This document shows, piece after piece, positions 34,770 to 43,908 of a DNA stretch of 64,000 nucleotides (positions are counted from its first letter, which is position 1; each line of letters starts with the position of its first letter). The notes below the pieces were generated by a model. The model worked only from the letters and a program-made list of their open reading frames with translations, did no database searches and was not told the DNA's origin. The position numbers and the translations under genes are program-made. The DNA is from CAIWHR01 sp963836265 (lineage in GTDB: Bacteria; Pseudomonadota; Gammaproteobacteria; Burkholderiales; Casimicrobiaceae). The stretch is from NCBI GenBank assembly GCA_963836265.1, contig CAWIIO010000005.1:500558-564557 (forward strand), read 5' to 3'.

Positions 34770-36293
34770 ATGAGCGACAGGAACGACGAGCCGGCCGCCC
34801 CGGCCCCGCCTGCGGCAGACGACAACGCGATCGTCGCCGAACGCCGTGCGAAGCTCGCTGCGTTGCGTGCGCAGGGGCAGGCATTCCCCAACGACTTCCG
34901 TCGCGACGCACTGGCCGCCGACGTGCACGCGCGCTACGGCGCGAAATCCAATGAGGAACTCGAGCCGCTGCACGCGACGGTGACGGTGGCCGGCCGAATG
35001 ATGCTGAAGCGCGTGATGGGCAAGGCGAGCTTCGCGACGATCCAGGACGTGAGCGGCCGCATCCAGCTCTATGTCACCACCGATGCCGTCGGCGCCGATG
35101 TCCACGACGCGTTCAAGCACTGGGACCTGGGCGATCTCGTCGGTGCGTCGGGCAGCGTCTTCAAGACCAAGACCGGCGAGCTTTCGATCAAGGCATCGGC
35201 GATCCGGCTCCTCGCGAAAGCGCTGCGACCCCTCCCCGAGAAGTTCCATGGCCTCTCCGACCAGGAGCAGAAATACCGGCAGCGCTACGTCGATCTGATC
35301 ACGAACCCCGAGACGCGGCGCACGTTCATCGCGCGCTCGCAGATCGTGCAGGCGATCCGCGAGTTCTTCGTCGCGCGCGGCTATCTCGAGGTCGAGACGC
35401 CGATGATGCACCCGATCCCGGGCGGCGCGGCGGCGCGGCCGTTCGTCACGCACCACAATGCGCTCGACATGCAGCTCTACCTCCGCATCGCGCCGGAGCT
35501 GTATCTGAAGAAGCTCGTCATCGGCGGGCTGGAGAAGGTGTTCGAGATCAACCGTAATTTTCGCAACGAAGGGATCTCGACCCGCCACAATCCAGAGTTC
35601 ACCATGCTCGAGTTCTACGAGGCGTATCAGGACTATCGCTACCTGATGGACCTCACCGAAACGCTGGTTCGCGAGGTCGCGCGGAAAGTCATCGGCACGA
35701 CGACTGTCACCTACCAGGGGACGACGATCGATCTGGGTGCCGAGTTCGACCGGCTGACGATGGCCGAGGCGATCCACAAGTACCATCCGCAGTATCCGCT
35801 CGCCGAGCTCGCGAAACCCGATTACCTGCGCGTCGCGCTGGCGCCTTTCGACGTCGAAGTCTATCCGACCGATGGCGCCGGCATCCTGCAGCTGAAGCTG
35901 TTCGAGGCGACGACCGAGGACAAGCTCACCCAGCCGACCTTCATCGTCGCCCACCCGACCGACGTGAGCCCGCTCGCGCGCGCCAACGACGCGAATCCGG
36001 CGGTGACCGACCGCTTCGAGCTCTTCATCACCGGCCGCGAGATTGCGAACGGCTTCTCGGAGTTGAACGACCCCGAGGACCAGGCAGCGCGATTCCGGGC
36101 GCAGGCGCAAGCGCGCGAGGCCGGCGACGAAGAGGCGATGTACTACGACGCCGATTACCTGCGCGCAATGGAGCACGGGTTACCGCCGACGGCGGGCGAG
36201 GGCATCGGCATCGACCGTCTGGTGATGCTTCTCACCGACGCGCCCAGCATTCGTGACGTGATCCTGTTTCCGCAGTTGAAGCCGGAGAGTTGA
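34770..36293 (+). CDS. lysS: Lysyl-tRNA synthetase, class II
   Basis: This 507-residue enzyme charges tRNA-Lys. An OB-fold anticodon domain lies around residues 60-155 (VTVAGRMMLKRVMGKASFATIQD). Class II motif 2 is FEINRNFRNEGISTRHNPEFTM, and motif 3 is GIGIDRLVMLLT near the C-terminus. It follows prfB by 2 bases, the same prfB-lysS operon as in E. coli. Length is normal. Confidence 0.97.
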   Translation: MSDRNDEPAAPAPPAADDNAIVAERRAKLAALRAQGQAFPNDFRRDALAADVHARYGAKSNEELEPLHATVTVAGRMMLKRVMGKASFATIQDVSGRIQLYVTTDAVGADVHDAFKHWDLGDLVGASGSVFKTKTGELSIKASAIRLLAKALRPLPEKFHGLSDQEQKYRQRYVDLITNPETRRTFIARSQIVQAIREFFVARGYLEVETPMMHPIPGGAAARPFVTHHNALDMQLYLRIAPELYLKKLVIGGLEKVFEINRNFRNEGISTRHNPEFTMLEFYEAYQDYRYLMDLTETLVREVARKVIGTTTVTYQGTTIDLGAEFDRLTMAEAIHKYHPQYPLAELAKPDYLRVALAPFDVEVYPTDGAGILQLKLFEATTEDKLTQPTFIVAHPTDVSPLARANDANPAVTDRFELFITGREIANGFSELNDPEDQAARFRAQAQAREAGDEEAMYYDADYLRAMEHGLPPTAGEGIGIDRLVMLLTDAPSIRDVILFPQLKPES

Positions 36294-36306
36294 CCGGGGG
36301 CTCCGC

Positions 36307-37311
36307 ATGGCAATGGACTTCCGCAGCGACACCGTGACGCGGCCGACCCCAGCGATGCGCGCCGCGATGGCGGCCGCGCCGGTCGGCGACGACGTGTTCG
36401 GCGACGATCCTTCGGTCAATGCGCTCGAAGCCGAGGTCGCCGATCTGCTGGGCTTCGAGGCGGCGCTGTTCGTTCCGTCGGGCACCCAGTCGAATCTCGT
36501 CGGCGTGATGACGCACTGCGCGCGCGGCGACGAGTACATCGTCGGTCAGCAGGCGCACACGTATCGGTACGAAGCCGGCGGCGCCGCGGTGCTGGGCAGC
36601 GTGCAGCCGCAGCCGATCGCCAACGCCGCCGACGGCACGCTGCCGCTCGACGACATCGAGGCCGCGATCAAGCCCGATGATTCCCATTTCGCGAGGACCC
36701 GTTTGATCGCCCTGGAAAACACGATCGGCGGCCGCGTGCTGCCTTCGGGCTACACCACCGCGGTGCGCGAGCTCGCCGATCGGCACGGACTCGCGATGCA
36801 TCTCGACGGCGCGCGATTGTGGAACGCCGCGGTGAAGCAGCGCGTGGAACCCCGCGCGATCGCCCAGGGGTTCGATTCGGTTTCCGTCTGCCTGTCGAAG
36901 GGCCTGGGCGCACCGGTGGGCTCGGTCCTGTGCGGCAGCCACGTTTTCATCAAGGCCGCGCGGCGCTGGCGCAAGATGCTGGGCGGCGGTATGCGGCAGG
37001 CGGGAATCCTCGCCGGAGCGGGGCGCCATGCGATCGAGCATCACATCGCGCGGCTCGCCGACGATCACGCCAACGCGACGCGCTTGGCCGCCGGCCTCGC
37101 GAAACACCAGCCGCTTGCGGTCGCTGCCCCGCAGACCAACATGGTCTTTGTCGGGGTCCGCGACGCCTTGGCTGACGCCTTCGCGGCGCATCTCGCGCGA
37201 GAGGGCGTTCAGATCACCGGGACGAAGCAGCAGCGCTGGGTCACGCACCTCGACGTCTCGAGCGAAGACGTCGATCGTGCGATCGGCGTCGTCAACGCGT
37301 TCTTCCGCTAA
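36307..37311 (+). CDS. ltaE: Low-specificity L-threonine aldolase
   Basis: This 334-residue PLP enzyme cleaves threonine and allo-threonine to glycine and acetaldehyde. MAMDFRSDTVTRPTPAM and GDDVFGDDPSVNALE are the family N-terminus. HLDGARLWNAA holds the cofactor-side Asp, and SVCLSKGLGAPVGSVL holds the PLP lysine. It follows lysS by 13 bases and is probably in the same transcript. Confidence 0.92.
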   Translation: MAMDFRSDTVTRPTPAMRAAMAAAPVGDDVFGDDPSVNALEAEVADLLGFEAALFVPSGTQSNLVGVMTHCARGDEYIVGQQAHTYRYEAGGAAVLGSVQPQPIANAADGTLPLDDIEAAIKPDDSHFARTRLIALENTIGGRVLPSGYTTAVRELADRHGLAMHLDGARLWNAAVKQRVEPRAIAQGFDSVSVCLSKGLGAPVGSVLCGSHVFIKAARRWRKMLGGGMRQAGILAGAGRHAIEHHIARLADDHANATRLAAGLAKHQPLAVAAPQTNMVFVGVRDALADAFAAHLAREGVQITGTKQQRWVTHLDVSSEDVDRAIGVVNAFFR

Positions 37312-37320
37312 GGTCAGGCG

Positions 37321-37626
37321 ATGGACAAGCGCTACTCGTCGTTCCGCGAGTTCTATCCGTTCTATCTGTCCGAGCACGCGAACCGCGCGTGCCGCCGGCT
37401 GCATTTCGTCGGCACGGCGCTGGTGCTGGGGTGCGTCGTGGCCGCGATCGCCACGGGCAACCTTTGGTGGCTGGTGGCGGCGCCTATTGCCGGCTACGGC
37501 TTTGCCTGGATCGGCCACTTCTTCTTCGAGCACAACCGCCCCGCGACCTTCAGCTATCCGCTCTACAGCCTCGCCGGCGACTGGGTGATGTTCAAGGACA
37601 TCCTCGTCGGCCGCGTTCGCTTCTGA
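37321..37626 (+). CDS. DUF962 (Mpo1-like) membrane protein
   Basis: This 101-residue protein starts with FREFYPFYLSEHANRACRRLHFVG, the DUF962/Mpo1-like motif, with two membrane segments and AWIGHFFFEHNRPATF. In yeast Mpo1 is a dioxygenase in fatty-acid alpha-oxidation that uses Fe2+ and conserved His residues, some of which are visible here. The bacterial role is not proven. It follows the threonine aldolase gene by 9 bases. Confidence 0.85.
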   Translation: MDKRYSSFREFYPFYLSEHANRACRRLHFVGTALVLGCVVAAIATGNLWWLVAAPIAGYGFAWIGHFFFEHNRPATFSYPLYSLAGDWVMFKDILVGRVRF

Positions 37627-37767
37627 GCCTTAAGCCGGCCGCGACCTGCGGATTGATGTGGCTCGGGCGTCGCAGGGGCGCATAAAAACGTCTGCCTACC
37701 GAAGCATCGCGGTTGAGCCAGTGATGGATGCGCCGCTGATGTTTGGCGCCCCGGGTCCAAAGGAGCA

Positions 37768-37791
37768 CAGACCGTGCGCGCGGGCACGGTC
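37768..37791. terminator. Hairpin between DUF962 and sulfatase genes
   Basis: AGACCGTGC and GCACGGTCT form a 9-bp perfect stem with a 6-base loop between two convergent genes. The T-tracts on both sides are weak, so this could be a bidirectional terminator. The rest of 37627-37816 shows no gene. Confidence 0.4.
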
Positions 37792-37816
37792 TACGGGTTT
37801 CTCCGTTGCGGCGCGA

Positions 37817-40336
37817 TCAATCCGCCTTCGCTTTCTCCAGCATTGCTGCTTCGAGCTTCTTCTTTTCCTCCGGCGACAGCTTGGGCCGATCGATCTTGAT
37901 CGTCAGCTTGTTGAGCTTCGCGGTGAGCGGGAACGGCGGCGTGTAATCGGCATCGTTCACGCCGGTTAGCGTGTCGGAGCCGATGTCGAAGCTCTCGTCC
38001 CACTGCAGGATCATCGGCAGCGTGCGCTTCATCTCCTTCGTGTCGACCACCTTACCGTCGACCTTGAGCGTGCCGACACCCGGACGGCCGACGCCGCTGA
38101 AGTTGTTGTACGCGAGCGTCCCCACGCCCGCGCCGTCGTACTTGAACTCGAATTCGACGATGTGGTGCCCGGGCGACAAGGCTTCCGGACCCTCCCACTT
38201 CAAGCGCTCGAGGTCGACCATGTTCCACAGGAACACCGGCTTGCCCTTCAGCAGGTAGAAACCGTAGCCGGCGAAGCGCCCGCCCGAGGTCAGGATCATC
38301 CCCTCGGCGCCGCCCTGCGGCACGTCGATGTCGCCAGTGATCGTGTACGAGGTGTTGAGCAGCAGCGGCGAGTCGCCTTGCGGCAGCCCGACCATCGGCC
38401 GCGTATAGACGAATTCGGTCCGGCCCGCCGTGATGTTGGGACGCGGCGCGACGATCCGCGCTGCGACCGAGGCGTCCATCGGGAAGACCTGGTGCTCCTT
38501 CGCGACGGTGATGAATTTCGCCCGCATCGCCTTGACCTTCTGCGGATACTTCGCCGCGACGTCCTCGGACTGGCTGAAGTCCTTGTTCAGGTCGTAGAGC
38601 TGGAAGACCTGATTGTTGAGCGGGTCAGGGTTGGCCGGGCCGAACGCCTGCCACGGCGCGCGGTTGACTTTCGTGCTGAGCATCCAGCCGTCGTCGTACA
38701 GCGCCCACTGGCCGAACATCTCGAAGTACTGGAGCTTGTGATGCGAGGGCACCATGGCGTTTTTCGCATCGAACGTATAGAGGAAGCTCGTGCCTTCGAT
38801 CGGCGCCTGCTTGATGCCGTCGACGTACTCGGGCGCCCGGATGCCTGCCGCTTCGAGGATCGTCGGAACGACGTCGATGACGTGGATGAACTGCTGGCGA
38901 AATCCGCCCTTGTCCTCGATGCGCGCCGGCCACGACACGACCATGTTCTGGTTGGTGCCGCCGAGCCGCGACGCATTCTGCTTGAACCAGTCGAAGGGCG
39001 TGTCGAAGGCCCACGACCAGCCGGCCGACATGTGGTTGTAGGTGAGGTCGGTGCCCCAGACGTCGTAGAACTTCATCTGCACGTCGACGGGCAGCTCGTT
39101 TAGGCCGTTGAAGAACGCGACCTCGTTCGGCGTGCCGAGCGGGCCGCCCTCGGCGCTGGTGCCGTTGTCGCCGTTGATGTAGATGATCAGCGTGTTGTCG
39201 AGCCGCCCCAGGTCCTGGAAATGCTGGATCACGCGGCCGATCTCGTGGTCATCGTAGGCGCAGTAGGCGGCGAAGACCTCCACCTGGCGGATGAAGAGCT
39301 TCTTCGCCTCGGGGCTGAGCGCGTCCCACGGCTTCAGGAGGTCCTTGGGCCACGGCGCCAGCTGCGTGTCCTTCGGGATGACGCCGAGGCGCTTCTGGTT
39401 CTCGAAGATCCGCTCGCGCAGCTTCTCGTAGCCGTCGTCGAACAGGTGCATCGCGTGGATCTTGTCGACCCACTCCTTCATCGGATGGTGCGGCGCGTGC
39501 GTCGCCCCCGGCGCGTACTTGATGAAGAGGGGCTTGCTCGGATCGGTCTGGTGCATCCGCGTCATCCAGTCGATGGCGTCGTCGGCCATCGCGGTGATGA
39601 GGTTCCAGGTGCCCGGCGCCTTGCCCGCGAACGGATAGATCTGCGTTGTGTTGCGGAAGAGGTCCGGCTGCCACTGGTTGGTATCGCCGCCGACGAAGCC
39701 GTAGAAGTACTCGAAGCCCATGCCGGTCGGCCACTGGTCGAACGGCCCGACCTGGCTTGCCGCGAAGGCCGGAGTGTTGTGGTCCTTGCCGAACCAGGAA
39801 GTCGCGTAACCGTTGTCGAGGAGGATGCGGCCGATCGTCGCCTTGTCCTTGGGAATGATGCTGTTGTAGCCGGGGAAGCCGGTCGACTGCTCGGAGATGA
39901 CGCCGAAACCGACCGAGTGGTGGTTGCGTCCGGTGATCAAGGCGGCGCGCGTCGGCGAGCACAGCGCCGTCGAGAAGACGCGGTTGTAGCGCAGCCCGTC
40001 CTTCGCGATCCGGTCCATCGCCGCCGTCGGGATCACGCCGCCGAAGGTGCTCGGCACGCCGAAGCCGGCGTCGTCGGTGATGATCAGCAGCACGTTCGGT
40101 GCGCCCTTCGGCGGCACGACGCGGGGCGCCCACCACGGCTTCGACTGCAGGGCGTCGTCCTTGATCACGCCGCCGAACTTCGGGTCAGGTGGCGGAAGCT
40201 GCTTCCCGCTGATGCTCGTCGTGGCGCTCGGCGATCCAAGCGTGCCCTCGATCTGCTGCGCCGCTGCTGGCTGCACCGCCAGCAAGGCGCCGGCGATCGA
40301 AGCGAGGACGAACATCATGCACTGGGTCCTGGTCAT
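37817..40336 (-). CDS. Secreted arylsulfatase-like type I sulfatase
   Basis: This 839-residue protein has a signal peptide (MMFVLASIAGALLAVQPAAA). The sulfatase signature CSPTRAALITGRN, whose Cys is converted to formylglycine, lies near residue 125, preceded by metal-binding residues in LLIITDDAGFG. It is long for the family, with an extra C-terminal domain of about 250 residues that looks like a beta-sandwich. GGGAGGA lies 6 bases before the ATG at 40336. No formylglycine-generating enzyme is in the window. It lies 164 bases downstream of the DUF1330-like gene on the same strand. Confidence 0.88.
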   Translation of the reverse strand: MTRTQCMMFVLASIAGALLAVQPAAAQQIEGTLGSPSATTSISGKQLPPPDPKFGGVIKDDALQSKPWWAPRVVPPKGAPNVLLIITDDAGFGVPSTFGGVIPTAAMDRIAKDGLRYNRVFSTALCSPTRAALITGRNHHSVGFGVISEQSTGFPGYNSIIPKDKATIGRILLDNGYATSWFGKDHNTPAFAASQVGPFDQWPTGMGFEYFYGFVGGDTNQWQPDLFRNTTQIYPFAGKAPGTWNLITAMADDAIDWMTRMHQTDPSKPLFIKYAPGATHAPHHPMKEWVDKIHAMHLFDDGYEKLRERIFENQKRLGVIPKDTQLAPWPKDLLKPWDALSPEAKKLFIRQVEVFAAYCAYDDHEIGRVIQHFQDLGRLDNTLIIYINGDNGTSAEGGPLGTPNEVAFFNGLNELPVDVQMKFYDVWGTDLTYNHMSAGWSWAFDTPFDWFKQNASRLGGTNQNMVVSWPARIEDKGGFRQQFIHVIDVVPTILEAAGIRAPEYVDGIKQAPIEGTSFLYTFDAKNAMVPSHHKLQYFEMFGQWALYDDGWMLSTKVNRAPWQAFGPANPDPLNNQVFQLYDLNKDFSQSEDVAAKYPQKVKAMRAKFITVAKEHQVFPMDASVAARIVAPRPNITAGRTEFVYTRPMVGLPQGDSPLLLNTSYTITGDIDVPQGGAEGMILTSGGRFAGYGFYLLKGKPVFLWNMVDLERLKWEGPEALSPGHHIVEFEFKYDGAGVGTLAYNNFSGVGRPGVGTLKVDGKVVDTKEMKRTLPMILQWDESFDIGSDTLTGVNDADYTPPFPLTAKLNKLTIKIDRPKLSPEEKKKLEAAMLEKAKAD

Positions 40337-40500
40337 CTGTCTTCCTCCCGGCTTGGGTGCAGCGATTTGCTGCTCCCGAGAAAACGCTGAGCACGCGGAG
40401 CGCGTTTGTGCCATTTGACCGATGCAATGTCAAGCCCCGCCTTCCGAAGTCTGCGCGGCCCGCAGTCGTCGATCAGCATCGATGCGTGCCTGCGACCGCG

Positions 40501-41187
40501 TCAGCGCCGGCGCGCGGCGCGCAGCCAGCCGACGGCGAGGAACGCGGCAAGCATTACCATGCCGGCGATCAGGCGTGGATCGGGAATGACGACTTCGGCC
40601 TGCACCGGAACCAGGGCGACCGAAAGCGACGCCAGCTTGTACGGCATCACGTCGAGGTAGGCGGGGTTGCTGATCAGTTCGAAGAACGCGCGTCGATTCG
40701 GATAGCGCACGACCAGCACCCGGTTCCAGTCGTCGACTTCGCGGTCGAAGGTGAGCAGGTTGCTGTGCACGCGGCCATCGGCGCTCCGGATCCCCGCCGC
40801 GGGCCCGCCGACCAGCGCGTAGCCGCCGAGTCGCGTGAGCATCGGCAGCACCGCGTCCTCGTAGTGGGCGTTCGCCTGCGCCGGCGTGCCCTGGAACGTT
40901 TCGATGCCGGGAATGCGCTTCAGCCGGTCGAAGTAACGCATGAGGTTGAGCATGTAGACCGGCTGGCCGTCGTCGGCCTGGCCCCAGGACCGGAAGCGAG
41001 CAAGCACTTCCGCCTTTTCCGCCGGCTCCATCGGCAGGTGCGGCTCGATCCGCCGCATGTAGCCGTCGATGTCGGCGCTCGTCAGCCTGCCGCTAGCGCC
41101 GGGCGTCTGCCACCACCAAAACGCGGCGAACAGTGCCACCAGCGCCAGCGCGAAAACGATTTCGAATCGGTACTTTCTCATGGTCAT
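40501..41187 (-). CDS. Membrane-anchored DUF1330-like protein
   Basis: This 228-residue protein has an N-terminal transmembrane segment (FEIVFALALVALFAAFWWW) and a second near the C-terminus (LIAGMVMLAAFLAVGWL). The centre resembles a DUF1330/ferredoxin-like dimeric barrel: PVYMLNLMRYFDR, then RVLVVRYPNRRAFFELISNPAYLDVMPYK. The function of such domains is not known. It lies 8 bases after the alpha/beta hydrolase gene and is part of the same transcript. Confidence 0.65.
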   Translation of the reverse strand: MTMRKYRFEIVFALALVALFAAFWWWQTPGASGRLTSADIDGYMRRIEPHLPMEPAEKAEVLARFRSWGQADDGQPVYMLNLMRYFDRLKRIPGIETFQGTPAQANAHYEDAVLPMLTRLGGYALVGGPAAGIRSADGRVHSNLLTFDREVDDWNRVLVVRYPNRRAFFELISNPAYLDVMPYKLASLSVALVPVQAEVVIPDPRLIAGMVMLAAFLAVGWLRAARRR

Positions 41188-41195
41188 TCCGGTGT

Positions 41196-42011
41196 TCAGG
41201 ACAGATGTTCGAGCAGCAGCGCGTTGACGCGCTCCGGGGCATCGAGCTGCAGCCAGTGGTTGGCGCCGTCGACGCGGACGTACTTCCAGCCGGCGTCGCA
41301 GAACTGTTCGGAGTTCCGCATCTGCGCCTCGGTGAGAAAAATGTCGCCGTCGCTGTAGATCCCCACCACCGGGACCTGGACTCGCGGGTACGAAGCCGGG
41401 AACAACAGACCGAAATTGGCGCGGTAGTAGTTGAAGCCGGCGGTCAGCCGCCCGGGCCGCGACAGGCGCGCCTTGATGTGCGGGAATTCGGCCGGGTAGC
41501 GCGACATCCACCGTAACGGCCGCCAGCCCAGGGCGCGCACCATGAACTCCGCAAATCCACGCAACTGGATCAGTGCGATGTAATAGCCCCTGAGCTTCTG
41601 TTCGATTCCGCCGCTGGCATACGCGCGCGGGTGCCCGACCGACATCGCGACATAGCGCTCGACACGCTCGGGGTGCCATAGCGCGAGGTGCCAGGCCTGC
41701 ACGGCGCCCCAGTCGTGCCCGACCAGCTGCACCTTGTCGATGCCCAGCGCATCGAGCAGGGCCGCCAGATCGGCAACGAGTTGCTCGATCCTGAAGTCGG
41801 AGGTGCGTCGCGGGATGGCGCTTTCGCCGCAGCCGCGCGTATCGGGGGCGATCACGCGGTAACCCGCCGCCACCAGCGCCGGGATCTGGTGGCGCCAGAC
41901 CGTGTGGTCATCGGGAAAGCCGTGCACCAGCAGCACGGCGGGACCTTCGCCTTCGATGACGACGTTGAGCTGCTGGCCGTTGACGGTCACGGTGCGGCGA
42001 TTGAAGGTCAT
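41196..42011 (-). CDS. Alpha/beta-fold hydrolase, epoxide hydrolase-like
   Basis: This 271-residue hydrolase has VHGFPDDHTVWRHQ as the HGxP oxyanion region, and GHDWGAVQAW as the nucleophile elbow with an Asp, as in soluble epoxide hydrolases and haloalkane dehalogenases. The His of the triad is in GANHWLQLDAPE near the C-terminus. The start at 42011 gives MTFNRRTVTVNGQQLNVV. It lies 59 bases after the cupin gene. The substrate is unknown. Confidence 0.82.
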   Translation of the reverse strand: MTFNRRTVTVNGQQLNVVIEGEGPAVLLVHGFPDDHTVWRHQIPALVAAGYRVIAPDTRGCGESAIPRRTSDFRIEQLVADLAALLDALGIDKVQLVGHDWGAVQAWHLALWHPERVERYVAMSVGHPRAYASGGIEQKLRGYYIALIQLRGFAEFMVRALGWRPLRWMSRYPAEFPHIKARLSRPGRLTAGFNYYRANFGLLFPASYPRVQVPVVGIYSDGDIFLTEAQMRNSEQFCDAGWKYVRVDGANHWLQLDAPERVNALLLEHLS

Positions 42012-42070
42012 GGATGACTTCCTTGACGGAGAGGGCGGTCGGGCGGCAGCCGTCATCGCCTCGCCGCCGC

Positions 42071-42580
42071 TCAGCGCGTATAGGCTGGGATGCCGGCCGA
42101 GATGTAGTTCATCGTGTCGGCGCCCTGTTCCTTGATCATCTGGTCGACTGACGCCTTGATCCAGCCGGCGTCCATCGTGCCCAGGTAGGCGCCGCCTTCG
42201 GACGCGAAGTTGATGTTGGCGCCGGTCACGACAAAGAACACGTCGGTGTCCTCAGTGTTCTCCGCCGGCGTATTGAACTGGTGCACCGAGCCGCCGGGCT
42301 CGAACAGGTACGAGCCCGCGGTCTGCCTTTGCTCCGGATACTCGGTGTAGTACCAGCTGCCCGACATCGTGTAGGCATGCACCGTACCGGTGTGGAAGTG
42401 CAACGGCAGCGTGACGCCGGGCGCGAACCGGACACGCAGCACCCACGTGCCGTTGTGCGGATCCAGGAAAAGCGGGTAGACGCTGATGCCGGGGTGCAGC
42501 AGTCCTTCGAGAAACTTTGCGGCGTTCGTGTCGACGCACAACAGCTTGTCCTGGTGCGTGACGGTTTCGGGTGTGCTCAT
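42071..42580 (-). CDS. Cupin protein, dihydroxyacetophenone dioxygenase-like
   Basis: This 169-residue single cupin has the metal-site motifs LPLHFHTGTVHAYTMSGSW and EPGGSVHQF, with three His and an additional acidic residue nearby. The spacing resembles the 2,4'-dihydroxyacetophenone dioxygenase family, which cleaves a C-C bond in aromatic ketones; that specific activity is not shown. It lies between the alcohol dehydrogenase and hydrolase genes on one strand, suggesting a catabolic pathway. Confidence 0.7.
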   Translation of the reverse strand: MSTPETVTHQDKLLCVDTNAAKFLEGLLHPGISVYPLFLDPHNGTWVLRVRFAPGVTLPLHFHTGTVHAYTMSGSWYYTEYPEQRQTAGSYLFEPGGSVHQFNTPAENTEDTDVFFVVTGANINFASEGGAYLGTMDAGWIKASVDQMIKEQGADTMNYISAGIPAYTR

Positions 42581-42631
42581 GGTTGCCTCGCTCGGGAAAG
42601 ATGGTTCGGTTGGGTTCGCTCGCGCGGCCAG

Positions 42632-43792
42632 TCAGTGCGGCATCGACGCGGTGCTCGATGGATCGATGAGGATCTTGGCGTGGCGCTCGGGATCACCGAG
42701 CGCCGTGAATGCGGCGTCAACGCCGGCGAGGCCGACGTGTCCGGTGATCAGCGGCGTGCAGTTGATCCTGCCGTCGGCCACGGCGTGCAGCGCGTCGCGA
42801 AACTCCAGCGGCGAGTAGCCGAGCACGAAGCGCAGGTCGATCTCCTTGTTGATCGCGAGCGTGGGCTCGATCTGGTCCGGCTTCATGCACACGCCGACTA
42901 CGACCACGCGCGAGTACAGCGGCGCGCCGGCGATGATGTTCTGCAGGATGCCGGGAACGCCGACGCACTCGAAGATCACCGGCCGCTTCGGCGCAAGCCC
43001 GACGCCCTCGGCGATGCGCCAGGCGTGCCACCACGGCAGCGGCAGCCTGCCGAGCTTCTCCCGCGTGTCGACCGCGAGCTCGAGGGCCCCGGTCAGGTCC
43101 CCGATGAAGCCATACTCCTTCCAGCTCGCGTACGGCGATTCGGCGGCCGGGTCGATCACGACATCGGCACCGCACTTGCGCGCCAGCTCGCGTCGGCCGA
43201 CGGAAAAGTCGCTCGCCACAACGGTGGCGACGCCCTTCGCCTTCAGCGCCGCGATGACGCCGAGTCCGACGGGGCCGCAGCCGATGACGATCGCGACGTC
43301 CCTGTTCCTGACCTCGCCGCGCCGGACTGCGTGCCAGGCGACTGCCATCGGCTCCGTCAGCGCCGCCATGTCTTCCGACAGGCCGTCGGGCACCGGCAGC
43401 ATCATCGACTCCTGCACCACAACGCGCTCCGCGTAGGCCCCGGGACTGTTCTCGGACAGGCCGATCAAGTCGATCGCTGCCGCCCGCCGCAGCAAGGGCA
43501 GCGCGCAGACGCGCGTGCTGGCCTTCACCGATTTGCGGCAGCCCGGACCGTGGTCGAGAACTTCGCCGCAGAACTCGTGACCGAACACGATGTCCTGGTC
43601 CGAGCGCATGAAGCCCTCGTAGCCGCTGCGCACCATCAATCCGCCGACGTGATCGCAGTGTTGGCGCGCATGCAGATCGGAGCCGCAGATCCCGCAGCGC
43701 AGGACCCTGAGCAAAACCTGGCCTGCGCCCGGACTCGGATCCGGGCGTTCGACGACACTGAGACTGCTTTGCTTGCAGACCACGGCCTTCAT
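42632..43792 (-). CDS. Zinc-containing alcohol dehydrogenase family oxidoreductase
   Basis: This 386-residue medium-chain dehydrogenase has the catalytic zinc motifs GICGSDLH and GHEFCGEV, and IGCGPVGLGVIAALKAKG for NAD(P). The four-Cys structural zinc loop of classical ADHs is absent, which is seen in one branch of the family. The start at 43792 gives MKAVVCKQ, with a GTGGAG ribosome site 6 bases upstream. It heads the cupin/hydrolase/DUF1330 unit and is divergent from an AraC-type regulator. Confidence 0.85.
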   Translation of the reverse strand: MKAVVCKQSSLSVVERPDPSPGAGQVLLRVLRCGICGSDLHARQHCDHVGGLMVRSGYEGFMRSDQDIVFGHEFCGEVLDHGPGCRKSVKASTRVCALPLLRRAAAIDLIGLSENSPGAYAERVVVQESMMLPVPDGLSEDMAALTEPMAVAWHAVRRGEVRNRDVAIVIGCGPVGLGVIAALKAKGVATVVASDFSVGRRELARKCGADVVIDPAAESPYASWKEYGFIGDLTGALELAVDTREKLGRLPLPWWHAWRIAEGVGLAPKRPVIFECVGVPGILQNIIAGAPLYSRVVVVGVCMKPDQIEPTLAINKEIDLRFVLGYSPLEFRDALHAVADGRINCTPLITGHVGLAGVDAAFTALGDPERHAKILIDPSSTASMPH

Positions 43793-43908
43793 CGGCGACT
43801 CCACGGTCGGTAACGGCATGAAGCGGATGATGCAGGTTCGCCCCCGACGTGGTATTGTCATTTGGTGACCAGGAAAAGGCTTTGGGTGACAGGGGCGCGG
43901 GGTGGCGG